Shown here piece after piece: positions 23,765 through 35,639 of a stretch of DNA of 64,000 nucleotides. Position 1 is the stretch's first letter; every line of letters starts with the position of its first letter. The stretch is taken from contig CP114489.1 of NCBI GenBank assembly GCA_027186245.1, positions 6,021,501 through 6,085,500 of the forward strand. Reading direction: 5' to 3'. The notes beneath the pieces are model-generated. The model worked only from the letters and a program-made list of their open reading frames with translations. It was not told the DNA's origin and searched no databases. This DNA is from Coriaria nepalensis (Eukaryota; Streptophyta; Magnoliopsida; Cucurbitales; Coriariaceae). Position numbers and translations under genes: made by a program.

Positions 23765-24770
23765 ATTGAACATTTCCATCATATCCTAATATTTTAACAT
23801 TCGACTTAGATCCATAAGGGTTAAATGTTTCATCATTTTACCTAAAAGTTGAACATTTCTATTATAACATAATGTTTAAACTTTAGATTTAAAACCACAA
23901 AGGTTGACCATTTCTATCATAACTCAATGATTGTTTATTAAACTTAAAAATATAAAGGTTTCACTTTTCATCATTGGACCTAAAAGTTGAACATTTCTAT
24001 CATATCCTAATGTTTTAACATTCGACTTAAGACCATAAAATTTAAATATTTTATCATTCTACCTAAAAGTTGAACCATTCTATTATAACATAATACTTAA
24101 ACTTTAGATTTAAAATCATAAATGTTGACACTTTCATCATTCGACCTAAAAGTTGAAACTTTCTATCGTGACCTAATATTTAAACATTAGACTTCGAACC
24201 CTAAAGGTTAAACCTTTCATCATTCGACCTAAGGATCAAACCTTTCTATCATAACTCAATGATTAAACATTAGATTTAGAACTCAATGATTAAATATTAG
24301 ACTTAGAACCATAAATGTTTCACCTTTCATCATTCTACCTAAATGTCGAACCTTTCTATTATGACATAATGTTTAAACAGTAGACTTCGAACCATAAAGG
24401 TTGAACCTTTTATCATTCGACCTAAAGATCGAACTTTTCTCTTATAATCCAATAATTAAACATTAGACTTAAAACCATAAAGGTTTCACCTTTCGTCATT
24501 CGCCTTAAAAGTCGAACATTTCTATCATATCCTAATGTTTTAACATTCGACTTAGAACCATAATGGTTCTATTATAACCAAATACTTAAATATTAGACTT
24601 AGGATTATAAAGATTGAACCTTTCATCATTGAACTTAAAGGTTGGACCATTCTTTCATAACATAATATTTAAACATTAGACTTAGAACCATAAATGTTGA
24701 ACATTTCATCAATAAACCTAAAGGTTAGACCTTTAGTATGACTTAATGTTTAAATGTTAGACTTAGACTA
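23765..24770. repeat. Degenerate ~83-bp tandem array
   Basis: About a dozen diverged units in tandem. The recurring segments are CTAAAAGTTGAACATTTCTA, then ATAACATAATGTTTAAAC-like, then TTAGACTTAGAACCATAAAG, then TTTCATCATTCGACCTAAA. The CCTAAA anchor recurs at about 23842, 23979, 24062, 24144, 24226, 24337, 24421, 24504, 24637 and 24718. Most steps are 81-84 bp; the longer ones (111-137 bp) hold extra partial units. It is AT-rich with no open frame, an old minisatellite or satellite. Confidence 0.85.
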
Positions 24771-25632
24771 ACACATCTCACATGTCGATCTGAGATGCAC
24801 AGATCGCCTAGGGGTTAGATTGTATGACCATTACCGATATCTTTGATGCTCGCGAAGGGGTTGGGGTTAGGAAATATGAAATTACCGACATGTGAGATGT
24901 CGGTCTATGCATCTCAGAGCGACATCTCATATGTAAGTCTAAGGGTCGGGGCCTTGTGAAGGGTCATTTGACTCTTGACCCTTCGACTATTCAACCTGTC
25001 ATCTCATATGTAAGTCTAAGTTACTTTATAAGTCGAATGCTATCGACCTATGAAGGACCCTTCGACCCATAGAGTTACTCTATAGGTTGAAGGGGCTCAA
25101 CCTGTGAAGGGTCCCTTTGAACCTTAAAGTGACTAAGAGTTACATGTGAGATGATGTGTCGAAGTGTCGAAGTGTTAGATCGACATCTCACATGTTGGTC
25201 TGAGTCTAAGATAAACGGACTGACATCTCACATGATGGTCTAAGTTAAAGGGTCGGCGGGTTGAAGGGTGGAAAAATCGATGGGTCGAAGGGCCTCAACT
25301 TATGAAGGGCACTTCGACCCTTATAGTAATTTAGAATTACATATGAGATGATGGGTCGATGGTTCAAAGGGTTGAAGGGTCGAAGGGGCGAAAGGACGAA
25401 GTCTCAGACCGACATCACACATGTTAGTCTAAGTCAAAGGGTCAAAAGGTCAAAGGGTTAAAATGTCAAAGGGTTAAAATGTCAAAGGGTCGAAGGGCCA
25501 TTCATAGGTCAGGACCCTTCGACCCTTAGAGTTACATGTGAGATTTCGGTCTGTACATCTTAGACCGACATCTCACATATCGGTTTGCATCTCAGACCGA
25601 CATCTCATATGTCGGTAATTTCATATTTCCTA
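24771..25632. repeat. Complex repeat block with bidirectional CATGTGAGATGTCGGTC motifs
   Basis: Directly follows the 83-bp array but has a different composition. Two word families intermix: GGGTCGAA/GGGTCAAA-like runs (densest at 25230-25530), and a motif near ACCGACATGTGAGATGTCGG that occurs about ten times in both orientations (near 24774, 24887, 24930, 24998, 25143, 25183, 25218, 25337, 25410, 25541 and 25565-25615). The segment is bounded by inverted copies of AAATATGAAATTACCGACAT (24868 on plus; its complement at about 25595-25630). No coding frame is present. It may be a foldback element or a satellite variant. Confidence 0.8.
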
Positions 25633-27835
25633 CTAGTTTGAGGTTTTCAAAATGCATTGAGTTTGTTTTCGAGAGAGAATAGGTTCGTGACTTTCAATGA
25701 CTTTGTTAACTTGAATGTGTTCATTGATAGAAAGTAAAATGAAGTTTCGAAAGTGCGTTAATGGAGAGGGGGTACGAAAGAAAGAAAAGAAAATGTGTTA
25801 ATAGGTAATTTCATATTTTTATTTTATTTTTGTTTTTTTATATTATTTATTTTAAAAGGGTAAAAAGCAAAAAAATAAGAATGGAGAGTATTTAATAAAA
25901 AAAAGTATTAAGAGAAAGGTAATTCTTAAAATAATCTCATTATTTGACATCTTTGCACGAATTATTACCATGCAACCTGCGGTATATCTCTTTCATATGA
26001 TCCAGTGTTCAACTTTTGAATATGAGTTAACGGTTGTTAATGTCTTCCTGTTTTTAAGTGGGTGAAAGAATTTGACATATTTTGCAATTTCTACAGAATC
26101 ATAGGCACTGTTTGCCTACAAGTTACAAAATATGTTTTGAAACGGGTTATTTTTAAAAAAAATCTTTTTTATAGATGTGATTGGATATTTTATATTAAAA
26201 TATTTTAATTTTAATAATTATAAAAAATATCCTTACAAATTTTAAAATTATATTTTCAATTTCTTCCTTAATTTTTTATAGCTGCTCCACCGCTGTTGGA
26301 AAAATAAAATAAAATAAATAAATAGCATCCATTAGTGGAGCTCGAAGCTCTAGATCGAAATTGAGAAACAAATTGAAAATAAAATTTTTGAATTTTTAGA
26401 TATATTTTTTATAATTATTAAAAGTTAATTAAAAAATAAAAATTTAACAGATTTAATATGCTTGTCCCCTCCTTAAATCTCGTCAAAACACGTTTTAAAA
26501 TATGAAATATACTTCAAAACGCTCAACCAAACAACCTCATAGTATTTTGAAAATTTCTTTGCGGACATAGTTTATTGTAAATCGATTAATATAACATTAA
26601 ATATGAATTTTATATATCTTCTCGCTTTTAGATTTTATATATAATTATGACCGATCAGGTCAAGGTAAAATCAATTTAATTAAAAATTTATAGGTATTAA
26701 AAATTTCATATTTTTATAATTTTCATTTAAGGGTATATAAAATTTCAGTCTCAACAAGAATCCTGATACCCCATTCCGGGATCAATACGAACCTTATTGA
26801 TGCCAATCTTGGTTTTGCTATTAGAGATCGAGATTGATACTAATTTTAAATCAGATCCCAATTTCAATCAATATTAATAATAATAAAAATAGAGACTAAA
26901 AACATGACTAAGAAATAAAAACATGATATTTGGTTTTCAATGTTCATTTGCACTATTATACAGTTTTACAATATTAGAAAATTTCGTTACTTTACATTTT
27001 TACAAGTTAGCAATCCGGCTATTTTGTAAATTGATCTCCCTTCTCTCTTTTTTTTTCTTCTTATTCTTCCTATAATTGGGATTTCCAATACCGTCCTATA
27101 TCAACGATAACGGTACCATACAAAACCGGGACTAACCATTTTAGTCTCCTATCAATATTTGTATTGAAAAGTTGAGACCTAGATCGATACCATCCTATGC
27201 CAGTTGAATTTTTCCCATCCCTACTCTCAATTTGTTTAGCAATTCTATTTTGTTTCGATGGATTGCTCAACAAAATAATATTTCTCTTCGAAGGGCATTG
27301 ATTTTTTTTTCTTCTATCGTTTCCTTTTCCCTCCGTAAACTTTTCTTTTCTTTTCATTTTTCTCCCCATATTCAATTTTTTAAACTTTCATAGTTTCATT
27401 TTTCCCTTCATTTTTCTCCCCATACCTTCTTTATAGTGTGTGTTCAATTTTTGGACTTTGATAATTTTAGCAAGTTAGTTTTAAGTTCTCATTTATTGGA
27501 TTTGATTTCTAATCGTGACCGATTTGCAACTGCAACTCGGAATTCGTATATCATTTATCAAGATTAAGGACTCAATTGCTTATCTACTCGATATATCTAG
27601 CTATGTAGCAAGGAAATACTGGTTTTTCCTAATTTTCTTCCCCCAAATTCTATGTCAAAGCATGCATGCATGCCAAAAACATTGATCAAATGTCTTTAAA
27701 ATAAGAAAAAAAAAATTTGTTGAAAATTCTGTATGAATGAATTCTCTGTCTTCTTCTCAAGCTAATTTTCAATTCCAAGATTGACGTAACCCCACATCAG
27801 TATATCACATGCATATGCAATCCCCCTTTAATTCT
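25633..27835. other. Intergenic AT-rich DNA
   Basis: No gene, RNA or clear transposon ends. A run of AT-rich and GA-containing sequence; a 101-codon minus-strand frame at 27070-27375 is low-complexity (Lys, Arg, Asn) and unsupported. Words such as TTTCATATTTTTA near 25808 echo the border of the preceding block. Confidence 0.5.
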
Positions 27836-27910
27836 TCACCGTTAATTTTATGGCAATTATTCACCGTTAATTTTATGGCAACCATTCACCGTTAATTTTA
27901 TGGCAACCAC
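27836..27910. repeat. 25-bp tandem repeat, three copies
   Basis: Three contiguous 25-bp units sharing TCACCGTTAATTTTATGGCA and differing only at the last few bases. Recent by appearance. Confidence 0.93.
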
Positions 27911-28015
27911 TCTCAATGCGTGAATGGAAGCTCGATCAGCCTACACGACAATTTTGAGTTCAATAATTCATGTCCAGAAAACCAAAATATCTCATCGACA
28001 AAGACATCCCTACAG

Positions 28016-28055
<40 letters not shown>

Positions 28056-28069
28056 CCGGCCTGCCTGCA

Positions 28070-28101
<32 letters not shown>
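28016..28101. repeat. (CCTG)n followed by (TA)n compound microsatellite
   Basis: About 13 CCTG tetramers with one interruption (28016-28069), then about 14 TA units (28073-28101). An open frame through it gives a Leu-Pro-Ala-Cys repeat that is purely compositional. Confidence 0.95.
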
Positions 28102-28104
<3 letters not shown>

Positions 28105-29480
28105 AATTTCTCCTTATTATTATTTACTTTTTTTTTCCCCAAAGAAAGTATCTTAGCGGCTGAGAAATTTTCAGACAATTTGACGGCTGGAATTAAATAT
28201 AGTGTGAACCCAGTTAATTTTCATTTGGCAAAATATATAGACCGTAGTTTTGAGTTGTAAAGTCAACGTCCCATGCAATATTTTTGCTCAACCATAATTG
28301 CATGTGGTAATATTTTTTTTTGGCGAGATATATTAGCCGGTAAGGTAGGGGAATGTTGCGACCAGAGTAAAGTAGAATCTACGGCATAAAATTTACGAGC
28401 TCCTATATTTAGATAACATATTATATAAAGTGAATCTTTCGGTATGATTTATTATCGTATGATAAATAATATTTAATTGTAATTATAAATTTTACTTATG
28501 TAATGGATACTATGATATATAAAAATATAATTTATAATTATAATATAGTTTAGTTTTTATCAGGGCTTCATCATTTTTACTAATTAATAAGCGAAAACTA
28601 ATCAATAAACTCTTCTGATCCTTTTGTGAGGCATGTCGATTCAAAATTATCACACACTAGATGCATTATTGTGTAGCCAAATTATTATTTTCTTCAACAA
28701 CTTCCAAAAAGTTCGTTGTAAGCTTTGTGAAGGGATACAATATAACCAGGATCTGTGACTTTAATACGAGTTTGTTATCATTATACTTAAATCTAACCAG
28801 AGATATAATTCTGCATGAAGGCATGAAGCAGATTGCAAATGTACAATTTAGGTTTCATGGATTGACTAATTTTTGAGTCGTTCAGTTTTGGGTATTAACT
28901 TTCCAAGGGCTAGAGAATGTCAATTGAAACTTGTGAGGATAAAAATCAGTTCAATCGACTAGGAATTGATGGAGATATTATTCATTGAAGTTTCACTGTG
29001 AAGAACCAGTTCTATTTCTTCATCAGCAAGAGATCTTCTCAAATTCAAAACTAATGGCGTTTTGTTGCTTCTAGCAAGTTGTTAATGTCAATGCCGAAGT
29101 GTAAGAACAATTTCTGGATATTTTAATCATGGGAGCTCATATTGCTCCTTGATCACAAGACAGATTTTGGGGACGTATTTCCAGATTTTCTGGCTTTTTT
29201 TTTTTTTTTTTACTTCCTTGATGTTAAGTGTTTGGTTTTGAGGTTACCTGTTTATGCTGTCCTTTCTACGAGGCAGTTTTCATTAATTCTAGGTTGTTTA
29301 ATGTATTTACTATTCAAATCCATTGCTTAAACCTTTTCTTTGTTAACGAATATTTAGATTTGCAATTTCCAGCAACATACACTTATCTGTTTCTCTAGTT
29401 TTTCGGGCTCTTTGCTCTCAATCCTTTACATTCATTGCGAATTCTAGTATTGATCAGACCACAACTTGTGAAGATATAAA
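28102..29480. other. Intergenic sequence without a supported gene
   Basis: Mixed AT-rich DNA. The part 28620-29330 is less AT-biased and has short open frames (28661-28876, 29142-29330), but no motif, splice pattern or family was recognised; it could be a decayed gene or transcript relic. Confidence 0.4.
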
Positions 29481-29489
29481 AATTGAAAA

Positions 29490-29850
29490 ATTGACGAGTT
29501 TAATAAATTTTTTTCCTAAATAGTTTTGTTGAGGAAGATGAAACTATTAATTTATAAATTAATTAGGAATCTTCTCCCTAAACGATATGAGACGAAGTCC
29601 AACACTCTTTCTCATTTATGGGCCGGTCATTTCAAAAGTTCAATAAGTGACACAATAGGTGAGAGACATTTGCCAATGGAGTGTAAACATATCCACTTAG
29701 AGTCTAGCTCTGATATCATGCTAAATTGATGAGTTCAATAATTTATTTTTTTAAAAGGCTTTGTAGAGGAAAACAAAACTCTTAAATTATAAATAAACTA
29801 AATATCTTCTCTCTAAGCGATGTGAGATAATTTTCAACAAAAACATTCAA
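29490..29850. repeat. Tandem pair of LTR-like segments
   Basis: The stretch 29490-29730 (TGACGAGTTTAATAAATTTT, then TAATTTATAAATTAATTAGG and a GATATGAGAC-like word) is partly repeated at 29725-29840 (TGATGAGTTCAATAATTTAT, AATTATAAATAAACTAA, GATGTGAGAT). Between them lies CTCTGATATCATG, which resembles the complement of an initiator-tRNA primer binding site. I take this as the remains of short LTR ends beside the gag relic that follows. Confidence 0.45.
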
Positions 29851-29899
29851 ACACCTTCCTCATCTCACTCTAAAAAATTAATAACCAAGCTTATAGAAT

Positions 29900-30470
29900 C
29901 ACAATGGTCCCCAACCACAATGTGAATTTGCTGTCTCCACTACTATTCAATAGTGAGGGAGATCCACCAGTATTCAATAGAGAGGGAAATCAGTTTTGGT
30001 TAGCCAAAATGACCATTTATCTCAATGCTAATGGAGTTCGGGAATCAATATAGGGAGGATATGTTCCCCCGGAAGAGAATGTGGACTATACATTAGAGCA
30101 AATCAAGCCGCAAAAGATAGATACACAAAACAATTTTAGGGCGTTGTCTATGATCCTATCTGTGATTGAAGACAAGCATTCACTCACATCTTGGGGATCA
30201 ACATTGCCAAAGAAGCATAGAAATCTTGAAGACATCATTTCAAGGTATGTTGAAAGAATTAAAGGCATTAGACTCTTGAACCTAAAAAGAGAATTTGAGA
30301 GACACAATATGAAAAACACTGAAACCATAAAAAATAATGTGGGGAGAATAATGAAAGTGTCTAACCAAATGAAGAACTTTGTAGAGAAACAGACACTTAA
30401 CTTAAGAAAAAATTGCCTTCAAAGTTTGATTCCAAAATTGATATTATAAAAAAAAAGCAAAAATCTTAGA
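29900..30470 (+). pseudogene. Ty1/copia gag relic (UBN2-type)
   Basis: Starts at about 29900. An in-frame stop near 30050 separates an N-terminal piece (FWLAKMTIYLNANGVRESI) from a 122-codon frame at 30081-30449. The frame contains ISRYVERIKGIRLLNLKREF and KNTETIKNNVGRIMKVSNQM, which match the order and spacing of copia gag (UBN2) domains (two-helix LLxLKREFExxxMK then VxxYxxRVxxIxNQMK). The expected zinc knuckle and pol are missing. It is disrupted and non-functional. Confidence 0.75.
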
Positions 30471-30823
30471 TCACTAGGAAATGAAAACAAAAAAAAGATC
30501 TTGGATCTCATAGAGATTACTGGCTCTTTAGAAGCAAATGAATAGAGCATACTAAAATAGAGGGAAGAAGTGTTAGTCTATGAGTAATATGACAAGGAAG
30601 AGGAAGCTAAAATTTTTCATTCAAATCAAATCGGGATGACTCATAAATAAATAAATCCAAGAACAAATCAACAATATACATCTCATATAGAAAGCTGTGA
30701 AACATCTGAGAAACTTAAACAGATTGAGTAACAAATACTTATACCGAGTGTAGATTACAGAACTGAGCACTACTTCAACTGTAAAAGATGCTGAAAAATT
30801 TATCATGAGTTGAACTTGAAGAT

Positions 30824-30945
30824 ACAAAATGCTCTTCTTGTTGCTAAACAAATTTGCCATGCTGTCCAATATAAGTATTGTTTTTTTTTGTTTCTTTTTT
30901 TCCTTGGACGCCAAGTTTGTTTAACAACAAGAAGCGGAGCATTTT
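30824..30945. repeat. Foldback: ~33-bp arms around a ~50-bp loop
   Basis: The left arm AAAATGCTCTTCTTGTTGCT (from about 30826, continuing AAACAAATTTG) is complementary to the right arm at about 30911-30944 (CAAGTTTGTTTAACAACAAG, then AAGCGGAGCATTTTT), with a few mismatches. The loop contains T-rich sequence. A poly(A) stretch of about 20 lies at 31014-31035. Confidence 0.7.
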
Positions 30946-31099
30946 TCTGGGAGGAAAATATCCATAGAAACATATGTAACTTTTGGATTTCAAACCAGAG
31001 TTCTCAACCAACCAAAAAAAAAAAAAAAAAAAAAATAATAATGATAAGACAATAATCTTCACGCAGCTACTCACTGGAGAGGTGCTTCAAACCCGAGAA

Positions 31100-34000
31100 A
31101 AACACTCATGAACTCACATTGATGGGTTCACTAGGAAGTGGGAAAATACCTTAAACCCAAAGATTTTGTCAATCTTAACTTACGTTTGGTTGGAGGTGAG
31201 GGGAGAGAAAGAAGAAGATTTTTGTTAAAGACATTTTCTTCCCTTCATTGAATCTTTTGGAAGAGGGAGAAGAAGGAAGGAAAAATAATGGAACTCTTAT
31301 TATGATTTTGATCTTCACAAAATATTAATTGGGGGGAAAAGTGGAAATAATGAGAGATTAAGGAGTATATATCTATTTGGAATGAAAAAAATACTGAAAC
31401 TCTTTTTATATGATTTTACTTTGCATAAATGTTTCTTGTTCAATTAAAGGATATAATCATAGGATTGCTATCCTAAAATATATGAGCGATGGATCTCGTA
31501 TTAAGCACTCTCAATCTTCATGTGCAATATCTTATACCTAACAGTTCATTCTTTATAACCCTTGGCTAAGGTATTTTAGAATGATGTCAAAGTATAAAAC
31601 TATGCACATATGATACCGTGGTGTTCTTAGGTATGAGAACCACATATACTATAGTCATCATATAATTCTTATTAATAATTAGTATTCCTAATACTAAAAA
31701 TTATCTGGTGATCACATTCAATATACTTCACTAAACACTCATATACTTATCCTGATGCTGATTTAACACCAATGACTATGAGATCAACCATCCTAGACAT
31801 TTATTAAATCATAAAAATGTGATAGTCTATTCGAATTATCCATGTTATGTCTCAATAATTTTATGACTACGAACAATTTGTACTTTTAGGCTTTAAACAA
31901 TTTACATCTAAACTGGTATGTATGCATTAGTGCTTTCAAAGCAAAATGAGTGTTTTGGATGAAAAGATTCATGAATGAACTTGCAATGGTTCCTAGCATT
32001 ATTAACTATGTAGTAATGTACTACGATTACAAATGGTGCACAGTGACAACAAAAGAGCTAAGGTCTCATAAGAAATCCAAACACGTGTTGCCTCGTTTTA
32101 ATTCAATAACAACAACTTTAAGCAATTTGTAACATCTCTACTTCATTCTCAATGAGTATTAACTTAGACAATGAATGTTGTTTTACTCCCACTACCTCTT
32201 GTATACGTAGGTTATCCATATTCTGAAATCAAATGATTTGATTAATTAGAGTGAATTCCCTATCCTCCAATAATTGCTTGAATCCTGAGATTTATCCTTT
32301 TACATAACCTCTTTGTGTCTTATATAAAAAATTTAGGTTGTATTTCATACACCTTATATTCCTTATTGTTATAAGGAAGTTGGTTTTTCATATTTAAATC
32401 TTCCGAGTACTAGTGTATACCAACGACTCTTTCAAAAGTTCCTTTTTAGTAGAGTCCGTCAAATTAGAATTCTTAATCTAATTATTAATTTTATGGTATT
32501 TTAAACTCTTTCAAGTATTATGTTACTCTCACTACCCTTTTAGAAAGTAACACTCTTTTTAGGACTGATGTGTGTTAGCTAAAAGCCCTATCTACTAGGG
32601 ATATCCCACTAATAAACATCTATCAAATTTAGTCTCTAACTGTTCTGTATCAAGCTTGTGTTGAGAATCTACCATCTTCATAACTCATATGGTGGTTTGA
32701 TGTTATTTTCCTTATTTAGATCCTATGTGGAGTTTTTGATACAGATTTAGAGAGAACCCTATTCGACATGTATGTGATATTATCTAGGTTAGGGCCTAGT
32801 TTGACATACACTTGTTCAGTGTGTAAATCATATCATGTCATAACTATTATATAGTTCAATCACTTCATTCCGAAGCATCATTCATATATGATATTCTTGG
32901 AGGACTTCATAGAGTGAGAATCTTATTCTCTATGAGGTATGGTCTTAAGAAACACATGACATTTATACTTACCTTTATGATCTCATCATGAGATAATATC
33001 TTTATCTATTTGTTTTTCCATCTCATTTCCTTTCCATATGTTTCCTCGTATATTCTGTTTTAGTCTTCTTAAGACTATGTGTCCCAATTTAGAGAAGTCA
33101 TCCATGGAAGTAGTGAAATGAAAAACAAAACTCATTTAGTATTTAGTTATAAATATATATACATCATTAGGTATTATATTTTATAATATTTTTGATTCTC
33201 TCTTTAAAACCAACTTAAATATAGACTTGATCATTTCAAGTGGGCAAGACTTAGAAATTTGGTATTGATACATGGATCAAAGCATCCATTATCATACAAT
33301 TTTCATATTCTTGTCCTATTGGTATGAACTAATCGATTATGTTATATATTAGTTTGAGTCACATTAAACTTAAGTTTCTTCATTTTATTCAAGCTAATTT
33401 TATCTTATAAACTTAATAAACATGCAAACCATTTAAATATGGACTTTCCCAAAACATAAACCTCAAAAGGTATACATTATCATTAAAAGAGAAGTAATAA
33501 AATCTTCTCAACGTCTTTAAAGTAAGTTATGCTTGCATATGAAAAGAAAGTCTATTACATCGAATTAAAAGATCGAAAAGATAAAATTGAAATGCCTACG
33601 GCTAACGCTGCAACTAGCTCCGTTCCCCATCGATAGAAAATGTCTCCCCTCTTCCTTCAAGCTTTGACTCTACTTCTTAGGCTCTGCATATTAATATAAA
33701 TATGAGTTCCATATTTTGGTATCTTATACACAAGTAGAAATCTTGTTTAAAAGAAACATTAGCTTAGAATAATACCCAAAGACCCTTCTTACTTCTTCTT
33801 TGGATGAGAAGCTAGATAAATCTTGCAATTATGCTTCCAATGCTCAGTCTCACCATAATGCAAACATTTTCCATCCTTGCTTTTGTTCTTACTTATGGCC
33901 TTCTTTGCTTTAAGAGATTCACCATTTTCTCATTTCTTAAACATGGCTTTGCCTTACTGAGCTTGGTGGCTTCCCATGTGCAACACGGTCTTGTCCTTAG

Positions 34001-35000
34001 TTTTAAGAGACCTTTCAACCATTTGTAATATTTTGAGCAACTCATGAAGAGTAGGTGTTAACCAATTCATGTGGTAGTTCAAAACAAACATGGAGAAGGC
34101 CCCAAGAAGTGATTGGATGATCAAATCATTTGATAGCTCAAAATCCATACCAAAACCTATACCTTCTAGTTTCTCGATGAGTCCGATTATCTTGAAGATG
34201 TGTCCCCAATAGGAGACCTCTTAGTCATCTTCATACGAAATGACACCTTTGAGATCTGATACCTCTTAGTTTGACTTTTTTCTCCTCATATATCTAGGTT
34301 GTCAATAATCTCTATTTGTGCATCTGTTTGTAATGTCTTTGAAGCTCGTTCATGATAGACGCAAGCATAATGCATTGCACCTCATCATCTTGGACCAACC
34401 ATTTGTCCTAAATGGCTTTCTTTTTGGCATTCGCTTCATCTTCGTGAATAGTCATGGATTTTTGGGTAAGAACTTCAACAAGTTTTTCATGTTTAAGAAC
34501 TATTTTTCAATTGCCTACGCCAATCCTGATAGTAAGATCCAACTAACTTGTTATGTTCCAGGATTGAAGGCAACAAACTATTTGTCATATCTACTTTAAT
34601 GAGAAAAAAATAATAATAACATTAGTAACTTAGTAAAATCTATCAAAAACTAAAATTAAGTAACTATTTAATCTTAGTTGTGCTCCTATTATTTTATTAT
34701 AATCTACTTTTACCCTTTTAAGTGAAGGGAAAAACTCATTTTTTCTAGTGAGTAAAGGATTACTATATCGAGTATTATGGTCCCACTTGTTCGTAGCCAA
34801 CAATAATAAATATACAAGGTAGCGAACCAACTTTCATAGTTACATCACATGTAACTCCTTTGTTTTGCCTCTAGAAGCCCATGGTGAAAGTGTAATGGCT
34901 GTTAAGCTAATTCGGTATGATATGATTGGGTCATACTCTTATGAGAATCAATTTTAAAATATATAAATCATCAACATAATTAATTACATAACATTAAACT
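31100..35000 (-). mobile_element. LTR-retrotransposon family copy A (minus orientation), gag-bearing fragment
   Basis: Degraded element read on the minus strand. Its left part (31440-31900) aligns by eye with the LTR-like stretch at 58300-58460 (both contain ATGTCAAAGTATAAAAC after a TCAATCTTCATG/ACAACCTTCATG word). The part at 32160-32220 is the inverse of 41225-41260 in copy B (AGTGGGAGTAA beside TACAAGAG). The gag lies at 33800-34600. The part 34690-34830 aligns with 56940-57090 of copy C (TTTTTCTAGTGAGTAAA against TTTTTCTTAGTGAGAAA). No pol domain was recognised, so it may be a non-autonomous or internally deleted form. Confidence 0.65.
33800..34600 (-). pseudogene. Copia-type gag relic of copy A
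   Basis: On the minus strand, 33954-34148 reads SNDLIIQSLLGAFSMFVLNY then HMNWLTPTLHELLKILQMVE, the conserved gag (UBN2) segment DLILQSLPxSFxxFxxNYxM with HELLxML. Downstream, at about 33815-33870, is a zinc knuckle reading KCLHYGETEHWKHNC, in which the second Cys of the CX2CX4HX4C pattern is Tyr. Upstream, at about 34520-34600, the typical start motif corresponds to the copy B gag. Stops and frameshifts break the frame throughout. Confidence 0.75.
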
Positions 35001-35639
35001 AGAGCAAACATATAATCTGTCATGCTATTTTTTAGTTGGAAATAATAAATTGCGTGAATATATAATTACTTGCGTACTTGATAGATTCTTGAATCTCAGG
35101 CATACACTTGGATTCATGATAGAGATCATGAAAGGATGACATCTAAGATGGTTAAGTCTGAGATCCAAAAATGTTCAATCATAGGATTGTCATGATAAAA
35201 ATAGTAATAATCCGGAGAGACAATTACATGCGTTATCCCCTTCAAAGAGAAGAGTGATGATCTCATATTCATCAGTATTAGGGAACTTCGAGATAGGTGA
35301 TTGGTATAGATCTATTCACAGAATATTCATAGCCAACGATGACAATGTCAGGCAATTTTCGATATCCACTTTGTATTGAGTCTAAAAAATCTCTTTAACC
35401 TTCACCATAATATCACCTAAAGGCCATCTTGAGCTAACTTAACAAATTCAGACTCTATTTAGGGTTTCATTCAAGGGGATTTTTCAATGGAAAAAGGTCA
35501 TCTCGAATAAAGTCTTTCCCACACCACCGGTTAAGTGATCACTTGACAAAAACTCAATGATAATACTATTAATTGTTAATGAGTTTTGTTTGTAACTACT
35601 ATACTTGTGATTCCTATATGTGAGATCACCACAGTACTG

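Noticed and set aside
24771..25632. CRISPR-like array of short direct repeats
   Set aside because: Repeats occur in both orientations, spacing is irregular, spacers are themselves repetitive and the genome is eukaryotic.
27920..28163. Open frames coding Leu-Pro-Ala-Cys repeats
   Set aside because: Direct translation of the CCTG microsatellite; no gene context.
33831..34599. Plus-strand open frames of 65 and 93 codons
   Set aside because: They are the opposite strand of the copy A gag relic, which has clear gag motifs on minus.
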